Shown here: piece after piece, positions 7,282-15,748 of the stretch
Numbering within the stretch: position 1 is the first letter of the stretch
Layout of the letters: each line of letters begins with the position of its first letter
Source of the DNA: an uncultured Lachnospiraceae bacterium
Lineage (GTDB): Bacteria; Bacillota; Clostridia; Lachnospirales; Lachnospiraceae
Reading direction: 5' to 3'
Assembly (NCBI GenBank): GCA_910578795.1
Contig: CAJTSD010000023.1
Span: 1-56,639, forward strand
DNA length: 56,639 bases
Position numbers and translations under genes: made by a program
Notes under the pieces: model-generated
What the model was told of the DNA's origin: nothing
Databases searched by the model: none
What the model saw: the letters and a program-made list of their open reading frames with translations, nothing else

Positions 7282-9528
7282 ATGGATAATAATCAGTCTA
7301 ATAATCATGACAGCAATGGCAGCCATGGAAACGGTGGCGGAGGAAATAATGGAAAAGATCCAAGAAAGCAGAGCATTATCATTATGCTTGTGGCAGCAGT
7401 GCTTTCTCTTTTTTTCGTAAGCTATCTGACGAAAGTCGTAACAGGCGCTACCAACAGGGAAATTACGTACAACGAATTTATAAAATTGGTTGATGAGGGC
7501 TCGATTGAGAGCGTGAAAATTGAGTCGGGACAGCTTGTCATTACGCCAAAGGTGAAAGAGTCGAGCGATAAGCTGCTATCGTATTATCAGCCGACAATCA
7601 CGTATGTAACGGGAAAGGTTGAGGATGACGATACATTGACGAAGCGCCTTTTGGACGCGGGCGTTGAGATTCAGGGAACGCTTCCCGACCGTTCCGGCAT
7701 TATTATTTCCTTATTATATTATGCGGTTCTTGCACTGATGATGTGGGGATTTTTGAGTTTGATTTTCCGAAAGGTTTCCGGCGGCGGAGGCGCGTTCAGC
7801 ATGGGAAAGAGCAATGCGAAGGTCTATGTGCAGAAGGAAACGGGTATTACGTTTCGGGACGTTGCGGGGGAAGATGAGGCGAAGGAATCTTTGCAGGAGG
7901 TTGTCGATTTTCTGCACAATCCTGGAAAATATGCCAAAATCGGCGCAAAGCTGCCAAAGGGTGCACTTCTTGTAGGACCTCCTGGAACGGGTAAGACAAT
8001 GCTTGCAAAGGCAGTTGCAGGTGAGGCGCATGTGCCGTTTTTCTCGTTGGCAGGCTCGGACTTTATCGAGCTTTACGTGGGCGTAGGAGCGTCGCGTGTG
8101 CGTGATTTGTTTAAAGAGGCGGAAAAAAATGCGCCTTGTATTGTTTTTATTGATGAGATTGATGCTATCGGAAGAAGCCGTGACTCAAAATACGGCGGCG
8201 GAAACGAGGAGCGTGAGCAAACGTTAAACCAGCTGTTGTCAGAGATGGACGGTTTTGACGGCAAGAAGGGAATTATTATATTGGCGGCAACGAACCGTCC
8301 TGAGATTTTGGACAAGGCATTGCTTCGTCCGGGACGTTTTGACAGGCGGATTATCGTGGATAAGCCGGATTTGAAGGGACGTGTCAACATTTTAAAGGTG
8401 CATGCAAAAGATGTGCTGATGGACGAAACGGTTGACTTGGACGCAATCGCGCTTGCGACAAGTGGTGCGGTCGGCGCGGATCTTGCGAATATGATTAACG
8501 AGGCGGCAATCAATGCGGTGAAGGAAGGCAGGGAGTTTGTCAGTCAGAAGGATTTGTTTAATGCGGTTGAGGTCGTGCTTGTGGGCAAGGAGAAGAAGGA
8601 CCGTATTATGAGCAAGGAGGAGCGCAAGATTGTTTCGTACCACGAGGTTGGTCATGCGCTGATTAGTGCGCTGCAAAAGAACTCGGAGCCGGTGCAGAAG
8701 ATTACGATTGTGCCCCGTACAATGGGTGCCCTTGGCTATGTGATGCATGTGCCGGAGGATGAGAAATATTTGAATTCCAAAGCAGAGCTGCATGATATGA
8801 TTGTCGGTCTTTTGGGCGGACGTGCTGCGGAAGAGATTATGTTTGATACGGTGACGACAGGGGCTGCAAATGATATTGAGCGGGCGACAAATATTGCACG
8901 CTCAATGGTGACACGGTACGGTATGAGTGAAAAGTTTGGCTTGATGGGACTTGCGACGGTCGAAAGCCAGTACCTTGACAGTACCAGTACGCTCAACTGT
9001 GCGGAAAATACGGCTGCAGAGATTGACACGGAGGTTATGAAAATCCTGAAAGAAGCGTATGACGAGGCGCTTGATTTGTTGCGTGACAATAAGGACGTTA
9101 TGGACAAGATTGCGGCATATCTGATTGAGAAGGAAACGATTACGGGTAAGGAGTTCATGAAGATTTACCGCGAGGAGAAGGGAATGCCAGAGCCGGAGGA
9201 AAAAAATCCGGAAAACGCGCAGGAGAAGTCTTCGCAGGAGGAGTCCTTGCAAGAAAAGTCTTTACAAGAGGAGTCTTCGCAGGAGAAATCAGAGCAGGAA
9301 GCGCCTGCTGTCACGTCGGACACGGAGGGCGGGAAGGAGCAGCCGGAAGGTTTGCAGGAGCCGCAGCCTGAGCAGGAGAATGAGCCAAAGGTGCCAAGTC
9401 CGCAGGAGCTTCGGGATTTTGTACCGCAGCAGGACAATCAGGAGCAGAATGTTAAAAATCAGACAAACGGTGAGGGTGGCGAGAAATCACGGTTTGGTTC
9501 GGCTTGGGACAGGAATGTAAATGGATGA
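7282..9528 (+). CDS. ftsH: ATP-dependent zinc metalloprotease FtsH
   Basis: Membrane-anchored AAA+ protease that degrades misfolded and short-lived membrane and cytosolic proteins. It has two N-terminal membrane segments (about residues 32-52 and 135-158) around an exported loop, Walker A GPPGTGKT from residue 232, Walker B with Asp291-Glu292 in IVFIDEID, an SRH arginine region, and the zinc motif HEVGH at 454-458. At 748 residues it is longer than the usual ~600-650 because of a ~110-residue acidic tail rich in Gln, Glu and Ser with imperfect five-residue repeats (EKSSQ/EESLQ). It overlaps uvrC by 8 bases. Confidence 0.97.
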   Translation: MDNNQSNNHDSNGSHGNGGGGNNGKDPRKQSIIIMLVAAVLSLFFVSYLTKVVTGATNREITYNEFIKLVDEGSIESVKIESGQLVITPKVKESSDKLLSYYQPTITYVTGKVEDDDTLTKRLLDAGVEIQGTLPDRSGIIISLLYYAVLALMMWGFLSLIFRKVSGGGGAFSMGKSNAKVYVQKETGITFRDVAGEDEAKESLQEVVDFLHNPGKYAKIGAKLPKGALLVGPPGTGKTMLAKAVAGEAHVPFFSLAGSDFIELYVGVGASRVRDLFKEAEKNAPCIVFIDEIDAIGRSRDSKYGGGNEEREQTLNQLLSEMDGFDGKKGIIILAATNRPEILDKALLRPGRFDRRIIVDKPDLKGRVNILKVHAKDVLMDETVDLDAIALATSGAVGADLANMINEAAINAVKEGREFVSQKDLFNAVEVVLVGKEKKDRIMSKEERKIVSYHEVGHALISALQKNSEPVQKITIVPRTMGALGYVMHVPEDEKYLNSKAELHDMIVGLLGGRAAEEIMFDTVTTGAANDIERATNIARSMVTRYGMSEKFGLMGLATVESQYLDSTSTLNCAENTAAEIDTEVMKILKEAYDEALDLLRDNKDVMDKIAAYLIEKETITGKEFMKIYREEKGMPEPEEKNPENAQEKSSQEESLQEKSLQEESSQEKSEQEAPAVTSDTEGGKEQPEGLQEPQPEQENEPKVPSPQELRDFVPQQDNQEQNVKNQTNGEGGEKSRFGSAWDRNVNG
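9217..9300 (+). repeat. 15-base tandem repeats coding for FtsH tail
   Basis: Units of the form CAGGAGAAGTCTTCG / CAGGAGGAGTCCTTG / CAAGAAAAGTCTTTA recur five to six times in frame and encode alternating QEKSS and QEESL. In-frame minisatellites of this kind can vary in copy number between strains (inference). Confidence 0.7.
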
Positions 9529-11419
9529 TTTTGATGTATTTAATGTAAAAGAGGAATTGAAAAAGCTTCCGAATAAGCCGGGAGTTTATATCATGCACGA
9601 TGCGGATGACGCCATTCTCTATGTGGGAAAGGCGGTCAATCTGCATAACCGTGTGCGGTCTTATTTTCAGGGAAATATTGGCAGGGGACCGCAGATTGAT
9701 AAGATGGTGTCGTTAATAGCGCGGTTTGAATATATTGTGACGGACTCGGAGCTTGAGGCGCTTGTGCTTGAGAACAATCTGATTAAGGAAAACAGTCCGA
9801 AGTACAATACGCTGCTGAAGGATGATAAGACGTATCCTTATATTAAGGTGACGCTTGGTGAGGCGTATCCGCGTGTGCTGATGGTGCGTCAGATGAAGAA
9901 GGACAAAGCAAAATACTTTGGACCGTTTACCAATGGCGGCGTGAAGGAAAGCATTGATTTGCTGAATAAGCTATACAAGCTCAAGACGTGCAACAGGAGG
10001 CTTCCGCGCGACGTTGGAAAAGAGCGCCCTTGTCTGAATTACCATATCGGACAGTGCAGCGCGCCGTGTCAGGGCTATGTTTCCCAGGAAGACTATGCAG
10101 CGACCATCGAGCAGGTGATTGACTTTTTGAACGGGAAGCACCAGCCTGTGATAAAGGAACTGAAAGGGAAAATGCAGAAAGCCTCTGAGAACATGGAGTT
10201 TGAGGAGGCTATTAAATACCGCGATTTAATCGAGAGCGTCAAAAAGGTGAGCGAAACGCAGAAGATGTCGGATAATATCGGCGAGGATAAGGATATTATT
10301 GCACTTGCAATCGATGGCAACGAGGCGGTTGTGCAGGTCTTTTTTTTAAGGAACGGCAAGCTGATTGGCAGGGAGCACTTTTATATGACGCAGATAGAGG
10401 AGCCTTTGCCTGATAAAATATTAACAAGCTTTGTGAAGCAGTTTTACGCCGGTACACCGTTTATTCCGCGCGAAATCATGCTCCAGTTGGCGATTGAGGA
10501 TATGGCGCTTGTGGAGCAGTGGCTAACGAATAAAAAGGGTGCGAAGGTGCATTTGCGGGTACCGCTTAAGGGCGCGAAGGAAAAGCTTGTGGATTTGGCG
10601 GCGAGAAATGCGCAGCTTGTTTTGAGTCAGGACAGGGAACGCATGAAGCGCGAGGAAGGCAGGACAATCGGTGCGGTTAAGGAAATCGAGGGGATTTTGG
10701 GAATCGCGCCGCTTACGAGAATGGAAGCGTTTGATATTTCCAACACGAGCGGCTTTGCGAATGTCGGCTCGATGGTGGTATATGAGAAGGGAAAGCCAAA
10801 GCGCAGTGATTACAGAAAGTTTCGTATGAAAACGGTGGCAGGTCCCGATGATTATGCGTGTATGCATGAGGTTTTGACGAGACGGTTTCAGCATGGGCTT
10901 GAGGAACGCGAAGAGATCCGAAAAGAAAAGGGAAACGATGAAAACGGCTTTGACGAGAATTTTGGCAGTTTTACGAAGTTCCCCGATTTGCTGCTGATGG
11001 ATGGCGGACGCGGTCAGGTAAATATTGCAAAACAAGTGCTGAGTGAGCTTGGAATTGATATTCCGGTCTGTGGTATGGTGAAGGATGATAATCACCGCAC
11101 GAGGGGCTTGTATTTCAATAATCTTGAGCTGCCGATTGACCGTAACAGTGAGGGTTTTAAGCTGATTACGAGGATACAGGATGAGGCGCACAGGTTTGCG
11201 ATTACGTATCACCGCTCGCTTCGGAGTAAGGCGCAGGTGCATTCGGTGCTCGACGAAATTCCGGGTGTGGGACCAAGCCGCAGAAAAGCTCTGATGAAGT
11301 ATTTTAAGTCAATCGAGGAGCTCCGCGCGGCGGATGCTTCCCAAATTTCAGAGGTGCCGGGAATTACGGCGAATGTGGCGCAGGACATTTATCGCTTTTT
11401 TCGGAAGAAGGAAGAGTGA
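9521..11419 (+). CDS. uvrC: UvrABC system protein C
   Basis: The dual-incision nuclease of nucleotide excision repair. Its 632 residues are full length: N-terminal GIY-YIG nuclease (GVYIMHDADDAILYVGKA), a UVR motif near residue 215 (ENMEFEEAIKYRDLIESV) that contacts UvrB, a central cysteine cluster, the RNase H-like second nuclease (EAFDISNTSG, LLLMDGGRGQVN), and C-terminal helix-hairpin-helix repeats. The start lies inside the end of ftsH, indicating co-transcription; niaR follows 43 bases downstream. Confidence 0.97.
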   Translation: MDDFDVFNVKEELKKLPNKPGVYIMHDADDAILYVGKAVNLHNRVRSYFQGNIGRGPQIDKMVSLIARFEYIVTDSELEALVLENNLIKENSPKYNTLLKDDKTYPYIKVTLGEAYPRVLMVRQMKKDKAKYFGPFTNGGVKESIDLLNKLYKLKTCNRRLPRDVGKERPCLNYHIGQCSAPCQGYVSQEDYAATIEQVIDFLNGKHQPVIKELKGKMQKASENMEFEEAIKYRDLIESVKKVSETQKMSDNIGEDKDIIALAIDGNEAVVQVFFLRNGKLIGREHFYMTQIEEPLPDKILTSFVKQFYAGTPFIPREIMLQLAIEDMALVEQWLTNKKGAKVHLRVPLKGAKEKLVDLAARNAQLVLSQDRERMKREEGRTIGAVKEIEGILGIAPLTRMEAFDISNTSGFANVGSMVVYEKGKPKRSDYRKFRMKTVAGPDDYACMHEVLTRRFQHGLEEREEIRKEKGNDENGFDENFGSFTKFPDLLLMDGGRGQVNIAKQVLSELGIDIPVCGMVKDDNHRTRGLYFNNLELPIDRNSEGFKLITRIQDEAHRFAITYHRSLRSKAQVHSVLDEIPGVGPSRRKALMKYFKSIEELRAADASQISEVPGITANVAQDIYRFFRKKEE

Positions 11420-11462
11420 ATGATAAATTGTTCACGAGGTTGTGGTCAAATGGAGGTGAGCC

Positions 11463-11981
11463 ATGATGGAAGGCGACAGCAGAAGAGAAAAAATAATAGA
11501 GATGCTGAACTGCACGGCGGAGCCTCTTTCGGGGGCGGCACTGGCAAAAAAGCTCAAAGTAAGCAGGCAGGTGATTGTGCAGGATATTGCGCTTTTGCGT
11601 GCCTATGACAAAAACATTCTCAGCACCAATAAAGGGTATATTCTATATCAGCCGGTTCGTGAGGGAAAGCGGCTTCGCAGAACGGTGTCTGTCAGGCATA
11701 CGGACGACCAGATGCAGGATGAGTTATATACCATTGTGGATTGTGGGGCGTGTATGCTGGATGTGGTCGTGGAGCATGAGGTTTATGGTCAGATTACAGT
11801 AGATTTGTTTTTGCGTAGCCGTCAGGATGTTGATGAATTTATTCAAAAAATTGCAAAGAGTGATGCGCAGCCGTTGAAATCATTGACAAACGGTGCGCAT
11901 TTTCATACACTTGAGGCGGACAGTGAGGATGTGTTTGTCCGGGTGGAAGAGCGGCTGAAGGCAAAAGGATATTTGAATTGA
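11463..11981 (+). CDS. niaR: Transcriptional repressor NiaR (HTH_11 + 3H domain)
   Basis: A niacin-responsive repressor of NAD synthesis and niacin uptake genes. The 172 residues hold an N-terminal winged helix (residues 8-60, KKLKVSRQVIVQDIALLRA) and a 3H domain with conserved histidines (SVRHTDD, VEHEVYGQ, GAHFHTLEA) that bind the ligand and metal in characterised relatives. The start follows GGAGGTGAG; the second ATG three bases on is equally possible. It follows uvrC and precedes a transporter gene with a palindrome over its transcription start, which may be a target. Confidence 0.9.
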   Translation: MMEGDSRREKIIEMLNCTAEPLSGAALAKKLKVSRQVIVQDIALLRAYDKNILSTNKGYILYQPVREGKRLRRTVSVRHTDDQMQDELYTIVDCGACMLDVVVEHEVYGQITVDLFLRSRQDVDEFIQKIAKSDAQPLKSLTNGAHFHTLEADSEDVFVRVEERLKAKGYLN

Positions 11982-12066
11982 CCCTTAAAAAATAGATAAT
12001 AACTGTTTTGGGATTGCGGTTATTTTGTGCATATTTGTAGAATTTTGTGTAAATGTTCCATAGTCA

Positions 12067-12117
12067 TTGAAATGCAAAAATCCGTATGTTATACTGCTTA
12101 GAGCTGACAAGACAGCT
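12067..12117 (+). promoter_or_regulatory. Promoter with operator-like palindrome upstream of the EIIC-like gene
   Basis: TTGAAA (12067-12072), 17 bases and TATACT (12090-12095) form a good sigma-A promoter. AGCTGaCaagaCAGCT (12102-12117), a palindrome with a few mismatches at the centre, sits exactly where transcription should start. Such placement suits repression; NiaR, encoded next door, is the obvious candidate (inference). Confidence 0.6.
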
Positions 12118-12159
12118 GACTATACAACTGACGGGCAGTCATGAAAACGGAGGATTGAC

Positions 12160-13221
12160 ATGGAACAATTAAAGAATTTTCTAAAACGCAAGGATATCGT
12201 CATATCAGGAAAGCGGTATGGCATTGACGCACTTGGTGCGATGGCGCAGGGACTTTTTGCGTCGCTTTTGATAGGGACAATTATTTCGACACTTGGAGAG
12301 CGGTTTGGAATTGAGCTGCTTGTGACAATTGGCGGCTATGCGAAGTCCGTTACTGGTGAGGCGATGGCGATTGCAATCGGTTTTTCGCTGCACTGTCCGC
12401 CGCTTGTGCTATTTTCACTCGCAGCCGTGGGACATGCCGCGAATACACTTGGCGGAGCGGGCGGTCCGCTTGCAGTGCTGATTATTGCAGTAATTGCGGC
12501 AGAGTTTGGCAAGGCGGTTTCAAAGGAAACAAAAATAGATATTATTGTGACACCGATTGTGACAATTCTTGTTGGCGCGCTGTTTGCGACAATTTGTGCG
12601 CCTGCTATTGGAGCGGCAGCGAGTGCGGTCGGACGAGCAATTATGTGGGCGACGGAATTACAACCGTTTTTAATGGGAATTATAATTTCTGTGATTGTTG
12701 GGATTGCGCTCACGCTTCCCATCAGCAGCGCGGCAATTTGTGCGGCTTTAAGTCTTACGGGACTTGCGGGCGGCGCGGCGCTTGCGGGATGTTGTACACA
12801 GATGGTTGGTTTTGCCGTTATGAGTTTTAAGGAAAACGGCTGGGGCGGATTTTTTGCACAGGGAATTGGGACATCAATGCTTCAAATGGGAAATATTGTG
12901 AAGAAGCCGCGGATTTGGCTGCCGCCGATTCTTGCATCCGCAATTGTGGGACCGATTGCGACCTGCGTGTTTCAGTTGAAGATGAACGGGGCAGCGGTTG
13001 CGTCTGGAATGGGTACCTGCGGTCTTGTGGGACAGATTGGGGTATATACGGGATGGCTCAATGACATTGCGGAGGGAACGAAGGCTGTAATCACGATTGG
13101 CGACTGGGCGGGCTTGATTTGTATCAGCTTTGTGCTGCCGGCAATCATTACATATGTTATTGGAATAGGATTTCGGAAAATTGGGTGGATTTCGGGAAAC
13201 GATTTGAAACTTGATTTATAA
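12160..13221 (+). CDS. PTS EIIC-like membrane transporter (PTS_EIIC_2 family)
   Basis: A 353-residue protein with about ten hydrophobic segments and a glycine/alanine-rich composition matching the PTS_EIIC_2 family of EIIC-like permeases, which lack attached EIIA/EIIB domains. Visible family-like stretches are GKRYGIDALGAMAQGLFASL near the start and MGTCGLVGQIGVYTGW late on. No phosphotransferase partners are nearby, so a phosphorylation-independent uptake role is plausible. Position after niaR and the operator palindrome suggest a niacin-related substrate, which is inference only. The start follows ACGGAGGA. Confidence 0.75.
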   Translation: MEQLKNFLKRKDIVISGKRYGIDALGAMAQGLFASLLIGTIISTLGERFGIELLVTIGGYAKSVTGEAMAIAIGFSLHCPPLVLFSLAAVGHAANTLGGAGGPLAVLIIAVIAAEFGKAVSKETKIDIIVTPIVTILVGALFATICAPAIGAAASAVGRAIMWATELQPFLMGIIISVIVGIALTLPISSAAICAALSLTGLAGGAALAGCCTQMVGFAVMSFKENGWGGFFAQGIGTSMLQMGNIVKKPRIWLPPILASAIVGPIATCVFQLKMNGAAVASGMGTCGLVGQIGVYTGWLNDIAEGTKAVITIGDWAGLICISFVLPAIITYVIGIGFRKIGWISGNDLKLDL

Positions 13222-13282
13222 AAACGGTTGTTATTTAAAAACAGCTGCTATTTAACAAAAACGGGGGAGGCTACAGGAACAG

Positions 13283-13822
13283 ATGGCACATGTATATTTC
13301 ACAAGGCATGGACAGACAGTTTGGAATGTTGCAAATAAAATATGCGGTGCGACAGATGTCGAACTGACGCAGCTTGGACGTGAGCAGGCAAGGGGGCTTG
13401 GGAGAGCGATTTTGGAGCAGGGGTTGCAGATTGATGAAATTTTATATTCGCCGTTAATGCGTGCCAAAGATACGGCGATGGAAGTTTCCCAAATTACGGG
13501 CATTCCCGCGCGCGAGGAAGTGCGTCTTACGGAACAGAACTTCGGGAAATATGAGGCTACGGCGCGCAACGGGGCGGAGTTTCAGGAGATGAAAAAGAGC
13601 TTTGTCAATCATTTTGGCGGGGGTGAAACAATGCTGCATTTGGCACAGCGGATATACAATTTGCTTGATGACATTCAAGAGGCTTCGCAGGACAAGACGT
13701 TTCTTTTGGTGGCGCACAATGGGATTGCGCGGGTCGTGCATTCCTATTTTAACGATATGACGAATGAGGAGTATGCGGCATTTGGGATACGTAATTGTGA
13801 GATACGGGAATATTTCTTTTAA
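13283..13822 (+). CDS. Histidine phosphatase family protein (phosphoglycerate mutase-like)
   Basis: A 179-residue cytosolic phosphatase of the branch 1 histidine phosphatase superfamily. The catalytic RHG is at residues 8-10 (FTRHGQTVWN), the acid residue lies in the EVRLTEQNFGKYE segment, and the second histidine is in LLVAHNGIARV. Substrate cannot be told; relatives act on sugar phosphates or small phosphoesters. GGGGGAGG lies 13 bases before the ATG, a longer spacing than usual. Confidence 0.88.
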   Translation: MAHVYFTRHGQTVWNVANKICGATDVELTQLGREQARGLGRAILEQGLQIDEILYSPLMRAKDTAMEVSQITGIPAREEVRLTEQNFGKYEATARNGAEFQEMKKSFVNHFGGGETMLHLAQRIYNLLDDIQEASQDKTFLLVAHNGIARVVHSYFNDMTNEEYAAFGIRNCEIREYFF

Positions 13823-13838
13823 TATCAATTTGTGAACG

Positions 13839-13873
13839 AAAAAATGGCATTCCTAACGAATTGCCATTTTTTT
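13839..13873. terminator. Intrinsic terminator, probably bidirectional
   Basis: AAAAAATGGCA pairs with TGCCATTTTTT around a 12-base loop. It lies between the convergent phosphatase gene and the small membrane protein gene and has T-runs on both strands. Confidence 0.8.
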
Positions 13874-13894
13874 GTATCATTTAAGTTTTTTCTT

Positions 13895-14365
13895 TTATTT
13901 AATCGGTTTTGCTCCTGCCTTTTCCTGCATTTTGGAAACCCATGCTTTGAATTTGTTCTTTTTCTTTGTGGATGTCGTGGCAAGAGGACCGCGGATCCCT
14001 TTTACATCCGTAATATAGATACCACTCACAGTCGCTTTGACCTCTTTTTTTACGGGTACACTTTCAAAAATCTCAGCATCGCAGATTAATGACATAATCT
14101 GAGGACCGATTTTTGCTTTTACGATAGGGAGCTTAGCGCGTCGCATATATTTCGGCGCCTGCTCCAGCACTGCGGCAGGAAGTCCCGCTTCGTTCAGCTT
14201 CATTTTCTTTTTATCAATAATCAGCATGGAAACGCTTTGCTTTGCGGCATCAATCATCGCCTGCTGTTCCGCCTGTTTTTTCTGCATTCTTTTGCCAAGA
14301 AAATACATTCCAACAAGCAGTAATATTAAAATAACAAGTATTATTAAAAGAATCTTCCACACCAT
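13895..14365 (-). CDS. Conserved hypothetical protein with N-terminal membrane anchor
   Basis: A 156-residue protein with one strongly hydrophobic segment (residues 3-24) followed by a basic coil and a basic soluble domain (MLIIDKKKMKLNEAGLPAAVL ... IVKAKIGPQIMSLICDAEIF). I do not recognise a named domain; this is a single-pass membrane protein with its C-terminal domain probably in the cytosol. AAAGG precedes the start at 14365. It is monocistronic, divergent from the trigger-factor-like lipoprotein. Confidence 0.75.
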   Translation of the reverse strand: MVWKILLIILVILILLLVGMYFLGKRMQKKQAEQQAMIDAAKQSVSMLIIDKKKMKLNEAGLPAAVLEQAPKYMRRAKLPIVKAKIGPQIMSLICDAEIFESVPVKKEVKATVSGIYITDVKGIRGPLATTSTKKKNKFKAWVSKMQEKAGAKPIK

Positions 14366-14522
14366 TGTTTCTATCAGCCTTTCTGTTGTAAATTACAATC
14401 TTATTAAAGATTGTATCATTAATAACTGGAAAGTGCAAGAAACTCTTTTATTTTCCTTCTTTTTTTGCTATACTGTAAAAGTATATAATAGTATAAAAAG
14501 AGAAATACAGAAAGGCTGGAGA

Positions 14523-15725
14523 ATGAAAAATAAATTAATAGTAATAGGTCTTTTAAGCGTTATGACGTTTGGAATCAGTGCGTGTGGAAACAAAAATGCC
14601 GCGGATGGGGAACATGGTACGCAGACCGTTGCGGAAACAGGCACAAGTGAGGAGGCAGAAAGTATTGGTCAAACGCAGGCAGGGGAAGAGGGAACATTAA
14701 TTCTGAACGCGGAGCCTGTGAGCGATCGGGAAGATTATGTGGGGCTCCAGGATTTGGATATTGACGAGTATGTCACCCTAAATGATTATAAAAATATGGA
14801 AGTTACGGCATATAAGCCGGGGACGAGTGATGAGGATATTGAGCAATATATTGATAATCAAATGCTTAAGGGCTATATAACCGACCGAAAGGTAGCAAAC
14901 GGTGATGTTGTCAATATTGATTATGAAGGAAAGAAGGACGGCGTGGCGTTTGCGGGCGGAACGGCGAGCGGCGCGGATCTTGAGATTGGTTCCGGTTCGT
15001 TTATTGAAGGATTTGAAGAGGGACTGATTGGGGTGATGCCGGGTGATACGGTTGATTTGGATTTGACATTTCCTGAAGGATACCCTGAGGAATCCCTTGC
15101 GGGACAGCCGGTAGTGTTTACGGTAACGGTGAACGGTATTTCCGAGACAATGGAATATGCCAACGCGACAGATGCTGATTTGGCAAGGCTTGGACTTTCG
15201 TATGAAAATAAGGAAGCGCTTTGGGTAGCAGCAAAGGCAGAGGTTGAGAAAAACGCGCAGGAGGCGTTTGAATCTTCCAAGACAAGCGCTATTTTGAATC
15301 AGATTTTAAGCGAAAGCACCATAAAATCCGTTCCAGAGTATCTTGTGGAGGAGCAGATACAGGGGTTTGAGATTTATATGGATTCCATGTGCCAAATGTA
15401 TTATGGAATGGAATTTGAGCAATATTTGAAAGACGTGGAGCAAAAATCGTTTGCGGATTTTGAGGCTGAAATTCGTCCTGACTGTGAGACGACAGTAAAA
15501 CAGTATTTGATATCGGAGGCGCTTGCAAGGGCAGAGAATATTGAGATTACGGATGAGCTGATTCGGGAGTTTGCCGAGAAGGATATTGAAGGTTATGACG
15601 GATATACGGTGGAATCATATCTTGATGAGGTCGGATATACTACGTACAGGATGTTTGTGTTACAGGAGAAGCTTGTGGAACGCCTAAATGAAATTATTAC
15701 AGTAGAACCGACATCGGAGCAGTAG
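14523..15725 (+). CDS. Trigger factor-like lipoprotein with FKBP-type peptidyl-prolyl isomerase domain
   Basis: Probably an exported lipid-anchored folding factor of 400 residues. Residues 1-20 form a lipoprotein signal with lipobox GISAC (Cys20). An acidic linker is followed by an FKBP domain (VVNIDYEGKKDGVAFAGGTA ... SFIEGFEEGLIGVMPGDTVD) and a helical C-terminus like the substrate cradle of trigger factor (VPEYLVEEQIQGFEIYMDSM). The ribosome-binding N-domain is absent. The frame is open upstream to 14226, but the lipobox and GGCTGGAG site fix the start at 14523. It sits 24 bases from a secreted NlpC/P60 hydrolase. Confidence 0.85.
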   Translation: MKNKLIVIGLLSVMTFGISACGNKNAADGEHGTQTVAETGTSEEAESIGQTQAGEEGTLILNAEPVSDREDYVGLQDLDIDEYVTLNDYKNMEVTAYKPGTSDEDIEQYIDNQMLKGYITDRKVANGDVVNIDYEGKKDGVAFAGGTASGADLEIGSGSFIEGFEEGLIGVMPGDTVDLDLTFPEGYPEESLAGQPVVFTVTVNGISETMEYANATDADLARLGLSYENKEALWVAAKAEVEKNAQEAFESSKTSAILNQILSESTIKSVPEYLVEEQIQGFEIYMDSMCQMYYGMEFEQYLKDVEQKSFADFEAEIRPDCETTVKQYLISEALARAENIEITDELIREFAEKDIEGYDGYTVESYLDEVGYTTYRMFVLQEKLVERLNEIITVEPTSEQ

Positions 15726-15748
15726 ACAAATAAGGGGTTGAGTAGTTA

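Noticed and set aside
9217..9300. CRISPR-like array
   Set aside because: The 15-base repeats are contiguous, in frame and coding for the FtsH tail; there are no spacers.
8073..9437. Several long minus-strand frames inside ftsH
   Set aside because: They mirror the codon bias of ftsH, have no ribosome sites and no protein-like features; the plus-strand gene is unambiguous.
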